From: Pseudomonadota bacterium
GTDB taxonomy: Bacteria; Pseudomonadota; Alphaproteobacteria; Reyranellales; Reyranellaceae
Direction: 5' to 3'
Length of the DNA: 64,000 bases
Assembly: GCA_018242505.1 (NCBI GenBank)
Contig: JAFEBU010000034.1
Coordinates: 1-64,000 of the forward strand
The notes below the pieces were generated by a model. The model made no database searches and had not been told where the DNA came from. It saw only the letters and a list, made by a program, of their open reading frames with translations. This document shows positions 9,347-18,183 of this stretch, in pieces. Position numbers and translations under genes: made by a program. The number at the start of each line of letters is the position of its first letter. Position 1 is the first letter of the stretch.

Positions 9347-10015
9347 CTAACAACCACTCATCCATGCCGCCGTCTCGTCCAGCAGCATGGCCAGGATGTC
9401 CTTGTCGTTGCGGCCGCTCCTGGCCGGCACATGGAACGCATGGTCGGCGTCGGGAGCGAGAACGAGTTTCGCCCGAGGGCCGAGTGCGGCAACCGTCGGT
9501 TCCAGCAGGGAAAGTTCCGCCAGGGCATCCTTCGTCCCCTGCAGGAACAGCATCGGAACCGCGATCTTGGCGAGATGATCGGCGCGGGTGGTCGACGGCT
9601 TGCCGGCGGGATGGAGCGGAAAGGCGAAGAACACCAGCCCGCGCACATCGGGCAGCGGCTGGGTGGCCTGGGCCTGGGAGGTCATGCGTCCGCCGAAGGA
9701 CTTGCCGCCGGCGAAGAGAGGAAGCGCTGCCGCAAGGCCGGCCACCTTGGCCCATGCCGCGCGCACGGCGGCCTGGGCGATTGCCGGCGGATCGGGACGC
9801 CGGGAGCCGCGCTCCATGTAGGGGAACTGATAGCGCAGCGTCGCCACGCCGCGCTCGGCCAAACCGTCTGCCAGCGCCACCATCGATTTGTGCGCCATGC
9901 CGGCACCGGCGCCATGGGCCAGCACCAGGCAGGCCCGTGCCTTGGCAGGCAGACGCCAGAGGCCGGAGACTCTTGCTCCGTCGCCGACGTCGATGGTCAC
10001 TGTCTTCGCGGTCAT
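9347..10015 (-). CDS. Alpha/beta hydrolase (KANL3/Tex30-like, dienelactone-hydrolase type)
   Basis: This is a 222-residue cytoplasmic serine hydrolase. LVLAHGAGAGM is the oxyanion-region motif, GGKSFGGRM carries the nucleophile elbow (G-x-S-x-G, with the serine in KSFG), and PDADHAFHVP near the C-terminus supplies the histidine. This arrangement matches the small alpha/beta hydrolases annotated as KANL3/Tex30-like. The substrate is unknown. It diverges from the HD-domain gene at 10087. Confidence 0.8.
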   Translation of the reverse strand: MTAKTVTIDVGDGARVSGLWRLPAKARACLVLAHGAGAGMAHKSMVALADGLAERGVATLRYQFPYMERGSRRPDPPAIAQAAVRAAWAKVAGLAAALPLFAGGKSFGGRMTSQAQATQPLPDVRGLVFFAFPLHPAGKPSTTRADHLAKIAVPMLFLQGTKDALAELSLLEPTVAALGPRAKLVLAPDADHAFHVPARSGRNDKDILAMLLDETAAWMSGC

Positions 10016-10086
10016 ACGCGCCCTGCATTCGTCTCACCGGCGCCCTATGCTAGGCTGCATGTCGTATGGAAGCGAGGAGGCGTCCC

Positions 10087-10797
10087 ATGACCGACACCGC
10101 GAGCCTGTCGCAGCTCAAGTCGCGTCTCCACGCGCTGGCCGACGGCGAGACCGGACAGCCGCCGAACGCCGGTGCGTTGATGAAGGCCAACCCGAACGCG
10201 CGTCTTCTGATGGGCGACGATCCGCGCCTGCCGGCGATGCCGGCAAAACCGACCTTGATCGATTTCTTCAGGCACCGGTTCGGCCCCAGCATGCACCTCC
10301 TGCAGAGCGCCCGGCACGCGATGACGGCGGGCCTGTCGGAGAAGATGGTGCTTGCCAGCCTGCTTCACGACATCGCGGCCGTTGGCTTCATTCGCGGCGA
10401 TCACGGCTACTGGGGAGCGCAGTTGATCGAGCCCTATGTCGACGAGGAAGTGACCTGGGCGATCCGCGCCCACCAGGTGCTGCGCTTCTATCCCGACGAG
10501 TCGGTCGGCTACGAGTATCCGCAATCCTACGTCGCGATGTTCGGGGCGGACTATCGTCCCGATCCTTATATCGAGGAAGACTACAGGCGGATGCGGAACC
10601 ACCGATGGTACATGTCCGGCCGGATGATCACCGTGCACGACATCTACTCGTTCGATCCCAATCTGCATGTGGAGCTCGACGAGTTCACCGACATCATCGG
10701 CCGCCACTTCCGCCAGCCCCCGGAAGGACTTGGTTTCGACAACAGCCCGGTCGCCCATATGTGGCGAGCAATGATCCGCCCGGCGAAGTACCTGTAG
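10087..10797 (+). CDS. HD-domain protein
   Basis: This is a 236-residue protein with an HD-type metal-binding core: HRFGPSMHLLQSA gives an early histidine, LLHDIAAVG gives the HD doublet, and IRAHQVLRFYP gives the later histidine. Such proteins are often phosphohydrolases or catabolic oxygenase-like enzymes; the substrate cannot be told from sequence alone. I start at 10087 because GCGAGGAGG lies 8 bases upstream; an in-frame ATG at 10066 would sit before that site. The stop codon lies inside a short tandem repeat. Confidence 0.75.
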   Translation: MTDTASLSQLKSRLHALADGETGQPPNAGALMKANPNARLLMGDDPRLPAMPAKPTLIDFFRHRFGPSMHLLQSARHAMTAGLSEKMVLASLLHDIAAVGFIRGDHGYWGAQLIEPYVDEEVTWAIRAHQVLRFYPDESVGYEYPQSYVAMFGADYRPDPYIEEDYRRMRNHRWYMSGRMITVHDIYSFDPNLHVELDEFTDIIGRHFRQPPEGLGFDNSPVAHMWRAMIRPAKYL

Positions 10798-10825
10798 CCG
10801 CTCAAAAGTACCTGTAACCGTTCAA
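10786..10825 (+). repeat. 20-bp tandem duplication across a stop codon
   Basis: Two adjacent 20-base units, 10786-10805 and 10806-10825, begin AAGTACCTGTA and match at 18 of 20 positions. The stop codon of the HD gene lies in the first unit, so the second unit is non-coding. It looks like a local slippage or duplication event. Confidence 0.85.
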
Positions 10826-11375
10826 TAGTCATCGCTTGTCGCTCCCTTCACTTCGTCATGGAGCAAGCGATGGCCGCGTGCGCTGAAGCCGGCCAACTCT
10901 TCTCGGCGTCGCCCGATGCGCAGGCACCGGGCGTCAGGCCTTCGCCGATATGCGCGAAGTCCGCCTTGCCGGCGTCGGGCATGGTCGCCAGGAACTTCCA
11001 TAGCCAAGAATGATGCGCGAATGCATGAAGGCTTCGATCGCCTGGACGTCTTGTCAGCCCACAAAGTGCGCTCAGCCAAGATGGCTCCGGAATCGCGCCG
11101 GGCGATGCGGGCTCAACTTCATCGCCTTGCGCATCCATTCCCCTTCTTCCTCCGGAAGGCGCGAGCCATATGAAGAGCCCGCCCATCTGAACCACCACAA
11201 GGTCATGGTTGGGGGCACCAGCGCCCGATCCTGATGGAAGCGCGCGACTGAGGTTGCCCTCGGGGCGATGGAGACGGCGACAGGGATACGGTGAACTTGG
11301 CGACTTCTCCAAAGACGCATGCGGGCGCCGCTGTCGGCGGTTGGTCTTTCCGGCTGGTCGACCGGGCGCCCTTTT
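10826..11375. other. Region without a recognised gene
   Basis: About 550 bases lie between the HD gene and the end of the response regulator at 11376. Several open frames run on the minus strand, including 10848-11312 with DLVVVQMGGLFIWLAP. None has a good start site or a family motif I know, and in GC-rich DNA such frames arise by chance. A decayed gene is possible, because the neighbouring regulator lacks the output domain that its paralogue has. Confidence 0.35.
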
Positions 11376-11870
11376 TCAGCCCGAGACCTTCGACGGCTCC
11401 AGGATACCCTGCACGCGTTCGGCCAGGCTGGGGATGCCACCCATCTTGTCCATGAAGTCGACAGCGCCGCCTTTGAGGGCGATTTCCTTCAGGCCGACTG
11501 TCGAGTGCCCGGTCAGGAATACGACCGGCAGATAGTTGCCGGATCGGCGGACATGAGCCAGTACGTCGATGCCCATCATCGCCGGCATGTACCAGTCGAG
11601 CACGATGACATCGGCTCGCATGCCACGGGCGAAGGCGGCCAGCATGTCCGTGCCGTCGCCGAAGCTCTGGACAGTGAAGCCGAGATCCTCCAACTCGCCG
11701 GCCGCGGCCTCGCGGAAATCATCGTCATCGTCGACCAGCACGAGACTGATCGGTCGGCGACGGCCGGTCGGTGCGGCCCCGCGGCTATTCACGGTCTGTG
11801 ACGACCCTATGTAGCTCATCATGCAGTTCGATACCCCATGTTCAGCGAGAGTCTGTGCTCTCTTGGCCAT
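11376..11870 (-). CDS. Response regulator, receiver domain only
   Basis: This is a single-domain CheY-like receiver. SLVLVDDDDDF supplies the acidic pocket, VIVLDWYMPAMMG supplies the phospho-acceptor aspartate, FLTGHS the threonine and FMDKMGG the lysine. It ends soon after the receiver domain and has no DNA-binding output domain. It is paralogous to the divergent regulator at 12135 (both have LEDLGFxVxSF and VIVLDW/IIVLDW). The start is uncertain: the frame stays open to a start codon at 12029, ATG 11870 follows GGTGAGG, and ATG 11823 or 11826 would also keep the domain whole. No histidine kinase is adjacent. Confidence 0.75.
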   Translation of the reverse strand: MAKRAQTLAEHGVSNCMMSYIGSSQTVNSRGAAPTGRRRPISLVLVDDDDDFREAAAGELEDLGFTVQSFGDGTDMLAAFARGMRADVIVLDWYMPAMMGIDVLAHVRRSGNYLPVVFLTGHSTVGLKEIALKGGAVDFMDKMGGIPSLAERVQGILEPSKVSG

Positions 11871-12105
11871 CACCGACGCCTCACCAGCAGGATATCTTCG
11901 GTGCCGACGCAAAGGGAAGGTGCGGCGCAAAATTGTCACAATCGCACTGCAGCTGGTCCGGCCATCCGTTTGCGCTATTTGGAGTTGTTTTCCGTCCCAC
12001 TGACGACTGTTGGTAGCATTTGACATCATTTTTAGCTTTAAGAACGCCGGCTAATTTGCTTTATTCCTCCTTGGGAGCGGGGGGACCATCCGTAGGGGTA
12101 CGGAA

Positions 12106-12127
12106 CTCTCCGCAAGTGTGTGGAGAG
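12106..12127 (+). promoter_or_regulatory. Hairpin masking the ribosome binding site of the regulator gene
   Basis: The transcript can fold as CTCTCCGCA (12106-12114), loop AGTG, TGTGGAGAG (12119-12127): nine pairs with a single G-U. The 3' arm contains GGAGAG, the ribosome binding site, seven bases before ATG 12135. The hairpin is seen in sequence; a regulatory role, such as thermal or protein-controlled opening, is inferred. Confidence 0.5.
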
Positions 12128-12134
12128 ATAAAAA

Positions 12135-12965
12135 ATGCTCGATATTGCAGGCAATCATGCGCCTGAACGCATGCATGTAGAAGCGGCTGTTTGCGCCGCA
12201 ACCAAGCCTATCCGACTGATCCTGGTGGACGACGACGTCGATTTTCGCGACGCGGCATCGGCCGAGCTCGAGGATCTCGGCTTCTCCGTGACCAGCTTCG
12301 CCGACGGCTGGCGGCTCCTGGCGGAAATCGCCAACGGCACAACGGCCGACATCATCGTCCTGGACTGGTCAATGCCAGCGATGGCCGGGCTCGACCTGCT
12401 GAAGCGCCTGCGCGAAGCGGGCGTACGGGCGCCGACGGTGTTCCTCACCGGCCGGTCGACGCCCACGGTCGAGGGTCAAGCCCTGGACCAGGGCGCGCTC
12501 GACTTCGTCGACAAGACTCGCGGCTTGCCGATCCTGGCCAAGCGCATCCGCAAGATCCTCGAGAATGCCCTGCCGCCGGCGGCTGAGCCCTCGAAGACCC
12601 AGCAATACGGCGCGCTGATGTTGAATGGCAGCACCAACCGCGCCTTCTGGAACGGCATCGAGCTCGATCTCACGCTGATGGAGTTCCGGGTTGTGCGCCT
12701 GTTGGCCACCAGCGCTGGCGACTTCGTGAGCTATCGCGCCGTCTATGACGTGGTCCATCATTCAGGCTTCATCGCCGGCAGCGGCGAGGACGGTTATCGC
12801 AGCAACGTCCGCTCGATCATCAAGCGCATCCGCATGAAGCTCCGCGCCGTCGATCCCGACTTCGACCGGATCGAGAACTTCCCCTCCTTCGGCTATCGCT
12901 GGGAAATGGGCCAGTCGGAGAGTGCCGCGCCCAGCCAGACGAAGCGCGTCCCCGTCGCGGCGTAA
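12135..12965 (+). CDS. OmpR-like response regulator transcription factor
   Basis: This is a 276-residue two-domain regulator. The receiver has the acidic triad D32-D34 in LILVDDDVDF, phospho-acceptor D77 in LDWSMPAMAG, the switch threonine in FLTGRS and lysine in FVDKTRG. The C-terminal part from about residue 150 is a winged-helix domain of OmpR/PhoB type (LMEFRVVRLLATSAG, VHHSGF, GYRSNVRSIIKRIRMKL, FGYRWEMG). It should bind DNA as a phosphorylated dimer. No sensor kinase gene is next to it. It diverges from a receiver-only paralogue and ends in a strong terminator. Confidence 0.88.
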   Translation: MLDIAGNHAPERMHVEAAVCAATKPIRLILVDDDVDFRDAASAELEDLGFSVTSFADGWRLLAEIANGTTADIIVLDWSMPAMAGLDLLKRLREAGVRAPTVFLTGRSTPTVEGQALDQGALDFVDKTRGLPILAKRIRKILENALPPAAEPSKTQQYGALMLNGSTNRAFWNGIELDLTLMEFRVVRLLATSAGDFVSYRAVYDVVHHSGFIAGSGEDGYRSNVRSIIKRIRMKLRAVDPDFDRIENFPSFGYRWEMGQSESAAPSQTKRVPVAA

Positions 12966-12976
12966 GCTTTCACCTT

Positions 12977-13011
12977 CTCCTCCCCGGCGTGAAGTCCGTG
13001 CCGGGGAGGAG
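12977..13011. terminator. Bidirectional hairpin terminator
   Basis: A 12-base stem, CTCCTCCCCGGC-type left arm at 12977-12988 and its exact complement at 13000-13011, encloses an 11-base loop. It sits between the convergent genes that end at 12965 and 13026. There is no strong T-run on the plus side, so termination efficiency is a guess. Confidence 0.65.
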
Positions 13012-13025
13012 CAGCCGCCGCTCCA

Positions 13026-14075
13026 TTATTTGAAGCGCGGCATCACTTCCTCGCAGAGAAGCCGCAGCGCGGTCATCACCCGCTCGTGCGGGATGAGGCT
13101 GCCGGGATTGAGCTCGGCCAGGATGCCGTCGAGGCCCAGTCCTTCCTTCAATTGCTGCAGCCGGTCGACGACGCTGCGCGGCGTGCCGACGATCATGCGC
13201 TCGCGCAGGATCTCGTCGTAATCGATCGACTGCATCTTGGCACCGCGCGTCGCGCGATTCTCGATCGCCCGCGCGCCCACCACCGTGGCCGACGCGGCCA
13301 GCCGGTCGCCGATATAGCGCAGAAGATGCAGGATGCTCTCGCGCGGCTCCTCGCGCGCGTCCTCCTCGGTCGCCGCGACATAGACCGGCACGCGCAGGTA
13401 GACCTCGCCGCGACCGGCATGACCGGCCTTCGCCCAGGCGGCGCGGTAGATCTTTACCAGCGGCACCAGTTCCGAGAGATCGCCGGTACGGGCGGCGACG
13501 AAGATCGGATGGCCGAGCGTGCCCACCTCCTCGTAGGTGTCGGGGCTCGCCGCGGCGATGCGGATCTCGGGCCAGGGCTTTTGCACCGGCCTGGGGGCGA
13601 GCCGCACGTTCTCGTAGGCGAAATATTTGCCCTTGTGCGAGAAGCGCTCCTCGCTGAAGGCGCGCTTCACGATCTCGAGCGTCTCGACGAAGCGTTCGCG
13701 GCTCTCGCCATAGTCGACGCCATAGGTTGCATAGGTGTGGGCGAAGCCCGAGCGGCCGACACCGAAGATCAGCCGACCATCGCAAAGCTGATCGACCGTC
13801 GCGACTTCCTCGGCGAGCCGCAGCGGATGGCAGAGCGGCAGCACCTGCACGGCCGTCCCGATCTTCATGCGCCTGGTACGCCCGGCAATGGCCGATGCGA
13901 GGATCAACGGCGAGGCGAGCACCGAGCGCTCGGGGGCGAAATGCAGCTCGGCCAGCCACATGGCGTCGAGCCCCAGGCGCTCGGCCGCATCGACCTGGGC
14001 AAAGGATTGGCGGAACGCCTCGGCCTGGGTCGAGCCCGGCGGCTGCTGGAACTCGTGGAACATGCCGAATTCCAT
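13026..14075 (-). CDS. LLM-class flavin-dependent oxidoreductase
   Basis: This is a 349-residue luciferase-like monooxygenase. Features include MEFGMFHEFQQPPG at the start, GLDAMWLAELHF, IGTAVQVLPLCHPLRLAEE, the flavin-site motif GRLIFGVGRSGF, and VGTPRSVVDRLQQL near the end. The family uses reduced flavin supplied by a partner reductase to oxidise varied organic substrates; the substrate here is unknown. It diverges from the SulP gene at 14173 with about 97 bases between them. Confidence 0.85.
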   Translation of the reverse strand: MEFGMFHEFQQPPGSTQAEAFRQSFAQVDAAERLGLDAMWLAELHFAPERSVLASPLILASAIAGRTRRMKIGTAVQVLPLCHPLRLAEEVATVDQLCDGRLIFGVGRSGFAHTYATYGVDYGESRERFVETLEIVKRAFSEERFSHKGKYFAYENVRLAPRPVQKPWPEIRIAAASPDTYEEVGTLGHPIFVAARTGDLSELVPLVKIYRAAWAKAGHAGRGEVYLRVPVYVAATEEDAREEPRESILHLLRYIGDRLAASATVVGARAIENRATRGAKMQSIDYDEILRERMIVGTPRSVVDRLQQLKEGLGLDGILAELNPGSLIPHERVMTALRLLCEEVMPRFK

Positions 14076-14172
14076 CGGTCTCCTCCCGGAGAGAATTTGC
14101 GTCGAGCATAGACCTCCGGCATGGCGTTCCTCAAACTGCCACGACTCGCTGGATTTCAGCTAGGATGCGGCG

Positions 14173-15861
14173 ATGCGGCGGAGAGGCTCGACAGCCCCGG
14201 GCGGAACGGCGGGCAACGTGCTCGCGGGGTTGACGCTCGCAGCCATCACCATCCCCGAGCAGATGGCAACCGCCCAGCTCGGCGGATTCGAGCCGCAGGT
14301 GGGCTTCTATGCCTTCGTCGGCGCAACGCTGGGCTTCGCGGCGGTGGCGCTGCTGGCGAAAGGCGCGAACCGCATCCTGACGGTCGGCGCCGACAGCACC
14401 ATCACCCCGGTCTTCGCCGGCGTGCTGGCCGGGCTCGCGGGCTCCGGCGTCGGCCTGCCCGCAGCGGCGATGACGCTGGCCCTTCTCGTCGCCCTGATCC
14501 TGCTGGTGGCGGGACTCCTGCGGTTGGGCTGGATCGCCGATCTCCTGTCGACGCCGATCGTGACCGGCTTCCTGCTCGGCATCGCCGCTCACATCGTCGC
14601 CTCGCAACTGCCCGACGTACTGGGACTCGAGGCGCCCAACGACAACATGATCCATCGTCTCTCGGTGCTGGCCCGCGAGGCCGGCGCCAGCAATCCCTGG
14701 TCGGTGGCGATCGGCTTCGGCGTGCTGGCATTGACGCTCCTGGCCGAGAAGCTCAATCCGCGGCTGCCGGGCGCGCTCGCGGCGGTGGCGCTGGCGACCG
14801 CCGCGACGATGGCCTTCGGGCTCGAGCGCAAGGGGGTCGCCGTGTTGGGCGTTCTGCCGGGCGGCATGCCGACGCCCGCCGCGCCGTCACTGAGCTTCAG
14901 CAGCCTGCGCGAACTCGTGCCGCTGGCCCTCATCCTGGCGCTGATCGTGATGATGCAGACCGCAGCCGTCAGCCGTTCGTTCGCACGCGACGGCGGCGAC
15001 ATCGACGTCAACCGCGACTATCTCGGCCTCGCGCTCGGCAACGTGGGCGCCGCCCTGCTCGGCTCCTTCCCCGTCAATGCCAGCCCGCCGCGCACGGCGG
15101 TGATCCGCGAGGCGGGCGGCACCTCGCAGTGGGCGGCGCTTCTCGCGGCCGCAATCGTGGCAGCGCTGGCACTGGCAGGCGGCGGGCTGCTGGCCCATGT
15201 GCCGCAAGCGGCGCTGGCCGGCGTGCTGCTGTTCGTGGCGCTGCGGATCGTGCGCTTCGACGTAATCGCGTCGGTGACGCGGCAAGCGCCCGGTGAGGCC
15301 GCCCTGATCGGCTTCACCGCGGTGGCGGTGATCGCGCTGCCGATCCCGACAGGCGTTGCGATCGGCATCGGCCTCTCGCTGCTGCATGGCGTGTGGACAG
15401 CGACGCAGACAAGGGTCATCGAATTCAAGCACATCCCGGGGACGACGATCTGGTGGCCGGCCAATACGCCGTCCGCCCAGGGGGAGACGATCGAGGGCGT
15501 GCTTGTCGCGGGCTTTTCGGCCTCGCTCGTCTTCGCCAATGCCGAGCCGTTCCGACGCGGCATGCAGGCGGCGATCGCCGCGCGATCCCCGATCCGGCTG
15601 GTTGTGCTCGAGGCGGTCGGGATCGCGACGATCGACTACACGGCCGCACAGGCCTTGCGCGCCCTGATCGAGGAGTGCCGCGGACGCGACATCGGCTTCG
15701 CCATTGCCCGTCTCGAATCCGAGCGCGCGCGCGAGGCACTGGAGAAGTTCGGCATCCTCGACGCCCTGGGCCGGGATCGCCTGTTCCTGAGCGCGGCAGA
15801 AGCGGTTGCCGCGATGCCCGCAGAACCGGGCGGAGAAGTCAGTGCAGCGCCGCGCCGATGA
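14173..15861 (+). CDS. SulP-family anion transporter
   Basis: This is a 562-residue inner-membrane transporter. It has the family start region AAITIPEQMATAQLGG, repeated hydrophobic segments through about residue 410, NASPPRTAVIREAGG in the core, and a C-terminal STAS domain (about residues 440-550) including VVLEAVGIATIDYTAAQAL. SulP proteins carry sulfate, bicarbonate or other anions; which one cannot be told here. A link to sulfur metabolism through the sox genes 37 kb away is only suggestive. Its 3' end overlaps the convergent M23 gene by 23 bases. Confidence 0.87.
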   Translation: MRRRGSTAPGGTAGNVLAGLTLAAITIPEQMATAQLGGFEPQVGFYAFVGATLGFAAVALLAKGANRILTVGADSTITPVFAGVLAGLAGSGVGLPAAAMTLALLVALILLVAGLLRLGWIADLLSTPIVTGFLLGIAAHIVASQLPDVLGLEAPNDNMIHRLSVLAREAGASNPWSVAIGFGVLALTLLAEKLNPRLPGALAAVALATAATMAFGLERKGVAVLGVLPGGMPTPAAPSLSFSSLRELVPLALILALIVMMQTAAVSRSFARDGGDIDVNRDYLGLALGNVGAALLGSFPVNASPPRTAVIREAGGTSQWAALLAAAIVAALALAGGGLLAHVPQAALAGVLLFVALRIVRFDVIASVTRQAPGEAALIGFTAVAVIALPIPTGVAIGIGLSLLHGVWTATQTRVIEFKHIPGTTIWWPANTPSAQGETIEGVLVAGFSASLVFANAEPFRRGMQAAIAARSPIRLVVLEAVGIATIDYTAAQALRALIEECRGRDIGFAIARLESERAREALEKFGILDALGRDRLFLSAAEAVAAMPAEPGGEVSAAPRR

Positions 15862-17245
15862 GCGGCGCCGAGTGCAACTGCGCGCGGTACTGACGCACCA
15901 GCGCGGTGAAGCGCTTCAGGTCGCTGCCGGCAAGATGGCGGCGGATCGAGGCGCGCTGGGTCAGCGGATTGACCGGCCGGCCGCGGCGGTGGAACTCGTA
16001 GTGGAGATGAGGGCCGGTCGCGAGCCCGGTCGCGCCGACGTAACCCATCACCTGACCTTGGTGGACATGCACGCCGGGCCTGATGCCGCGCCCCAACCGC
16101 GACATGTGACCGTAGGCGGTGGCAATGGTCGCCGTGTGCTGCAGCTCCACATAGAGGCCATAACCACCGTAATAGCCCGCCCGCACGACGGTGCCGCGGC
16201 CCGCCGCGAGGATGGGCGTGCCCTTGGGCGCGGCGAAATCGACTCCTTCGTGCATGCGGCTGTAGCCCAGGATCGGATGGCGGCGGCGGCCGAATGGCGA
16301 GCTGATGTGTGAGGCGTCCATCGGCGTGCGCAGGAACGCCCGCACGACACTGTTGCCGTCGGGCGTATAGAACTGACGCGCCCCATGCAGGGGCGTGAAG
16401 GCGATCACGGTCACGCTGCGTCTGGTGAGCTCGAGCTCGCCGGCCAACAGGCGACCCGGCCGCGCCAGCCGCCCATCGCTGGTGACGCCCTCCTCCAGCA
16501 GGAGCGCGAAGGGTGCGTTGGGTTTCAGCTCGCGCTCGAAGTCGACATCATAGGACAGCGCCTTGATGAACTCGCGCAGGGCGTCCGCCGGCGCCCCGGC
16601 GCGCACGCCGCTGGCAAGCAGCGAATCAACACGGCGGGTCGCCACGCGCACGATGCGCGGGTGCACTTTGTAGATCGTGACGTCGCCGTCGTACGAGCCG
16701 TCGTCCTGGCGGGTGATGACGTACTCGCGTTCAGGCTCCGGCCGCACCTGCAGCGACAACAGGAGCGGGTAATCGTCGGCATCGACAGATGGCTGCAAGG
16801 AAAGCTTCAGCTTTTCCCCCGCCGCCAGCCGGCGCTTCTTCAGGAGATGCTCGAGCGCCGTGACGGCCGCGACACGATCGTCGTCGGCGATGCCGATCTC
16901 GTCCAGGACATCGCCCGGCGTATTGCCGCGGGGAAGCCGTACGACGATATCGTAAGGCTCGCCAAGCGACGATGGCGGCGGCGCAGGTTGCTCGACGGAG
17001 ACAAGCTCGAATTCGGCGCCGGCCGGGGGTGGCGGCGGCTCGTACGAGGCGATCTGGGGAACGATCTCGGCAGAAGACCCGGTCTGCGGAGCATCGGGGA
17101 TGGCCGCCGGCGGCCGCGAACGCAGCGCAGCCACCGCGCAAAGCGCGGCCATGATCAGGAGGAAGCAATGGACCGGCCATGGCGGCGACGCAATGGCGAC
17201 GCGACGGCTGTCTGGCCGGCCCGACGGATGAGGATAGTCCGTCAT
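15839..17245 (-). CDS. M23-family peptidoglycan metallopeptidase
   Basis: This protein of about 468 residues has one N-terminal membrane anchor (WPVHCFLLIMAALCAVAALR), a proline-rich linker, a middle region like the OapA/LysM-type domains that precede M23 in cell-division peptidases, and a C-terminal LytM/M23 domain. Zinc-site motifs are MHEGVDFAAPKGTPI (HxxxD) and GPHLHYEFHRRG (HxH). It would cut peptide cross-links of periplasmic peptidoglycan. I start at ATG 17245; a GTG at 17281 would add 12 residues. It converges with the SulP gene. Confidence 0.85.
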   Translation of the reverse strand: MTDYPHPSGRPDSRRVAIASPPWPVHCFLLIMAALCAVAALRSRPPAAIPDAPQTGSSAEIVPQIASYEPPPPPAGAEFELVSVEQPAPPPSSLGEPYDIVVRLPRGNTPGDVLDEIGIADDDRVAAVTALEHLLKKRRLAAGEKLKLSLQPSVDADDYPLLLSLQVRPEPEREYVITRQDDGSYDGDVTIYKVHPRIVRVATRRVDSLLASGVRAGAPADALREFIKALSYDVDFERELKPNAPFALLLEEGVTSDGRLARPGRLLAGELELTRRSVTVIAFTPLHGARQFYTPDGNSVVRAFLRTPMDASHISSPFGRRRHPILGYSRMHEGVDFAAPKGTPILAAGRGTVVRAGYYGGYGLYVELQHTATIATAYGHMSRLGRGIRPGVHVHQGQVMGYVGATGLATGPHLHYEFHRRGRPVNPLTQRASIRRHLAGSDLKRFTALVRQYRAQLHSAPLIGAALH

Positions 17246-17374
17246 CACCACGAATTGTTGCGGGCCCGTTTGGCGGGCCACGAGAGTGGGGGTCGTCGGA
17301 GGTTCCGATCGCTTAGCACCATTGGCCGTGCACTGTCGCCCTCAAAGTGCCCGCGACCGTTTCGGTACGGCGAG

Positions 17375-18025
17375 TCAGCCGATCATGATGAGGATGGCGC
17401 CGTAGTGCAGGCCGGCGCCGGCCAGCACGAAGCCGTGCCAGATCGCATTCTGGAATGGCAACGTGCGCCAGAGATGGAAGACCACGCCGACCGTGTAGAG
17501 GAGACCGCCCGCTCCCAGCAGCACGAGCGGCAAGGTCTCCACTGTCTGCACGAAGGGTCTGATCGCGACGAGGCCGATCCAGCCCAGGGCGAGATAGAGG
17601 CCGACCGAGATCGGCTCGATCCAGCGCGGCCGCGCGAGCTTGGCGGCGATGCCGACGCCTGCGATCGCCCACACCACGCTGGTGAGCGCCGCCGACCAGA
17701 CGCTCTCCAGCCGCAGCACCGTGAACGGCGTGTAGGTGCCGCCGATCATGGCGAAGATCGCGGCATGGTCGAAGCGCTGCAGCCAGGCGCGCAGCCGGCT
17801 GCGGCGGAAGACGTTATAGGCGGCGGAGCAGACGAACATGGAGACGAGCCCGGCGGCGTAGATCGCGACCGGCGCCACGCTGGCCGGGGCTGTGCCGAGC
17901 GCCGCGCGCACGACCAGCGCGACCGCCGCCGGCAACCCCAGCCCCACACCCAGGGCATGCACCACGCCATCGGCCACGAGTTCGGCTGTCGTCGGCAGGC
18001 GTGGCGTGGCGGCGGTTGCAGTCAT
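17375..18025 (-). CDS. Hemolysin III family membrane protein (TrhA/PAQR type)
   Basis: This is a 216-residue protein with seven hydrophobic segments. Family motifs are ELVADGVVHALGVG in the first segment, SAAYNVF followed by LQRFDHAAIFAMIGGTYTPF in the middle, and FHLWRTLPFQNAIWHGFVLAGAGLHY at the end. The H/D/S residues are the conserved metal-site-like positions of PAQR proteins. Bacterial members are linked to membrane-energy or fatty-acid homeostasis, not to haemolysis. The protein probably sits in the inner membrane. Confidence 0.87.
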   Translation of the reverse strand: MTATAATPRLPTTAELVADGVVHALGVGLGLPAAVALVVRAALGTAPASVAPVAIYAAGLVSMFVCSAAYNVFRRSRLRAWLQRFDHAAIFAMIGGTYTPFTVLRLESVWSAALTSVVWAIAGVGIAAKLARPRWIEPISVGLYLALGWIGLVAIRPFVQTVETLPLVLLGAGGLLYTVGVVFHLWRTLPFQNAIWHGFVLAGAGLHYGAILIMIG

Positions 18026-18183
18026 TTCGAGGAGCAGATGGTCATGGCGTGGCTACGAACAATATCCGCCGGTCATCCCGGAAGCGCGACATTCTGGCCG
18101 GTTCGCACTTGTGGGTGCGTCGTGCGCAACCGGACACATTCCGTGGCGTTACCTCAATTGTTCACCAAGGTTAACACGTGCTT

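Noticed and set aside
10848..11312. A 154-codon minus-strand frame
   Set aside because: No ribosome binding site and no family motif; I considered DUF3291 and DUF4188 and found no convincing match.
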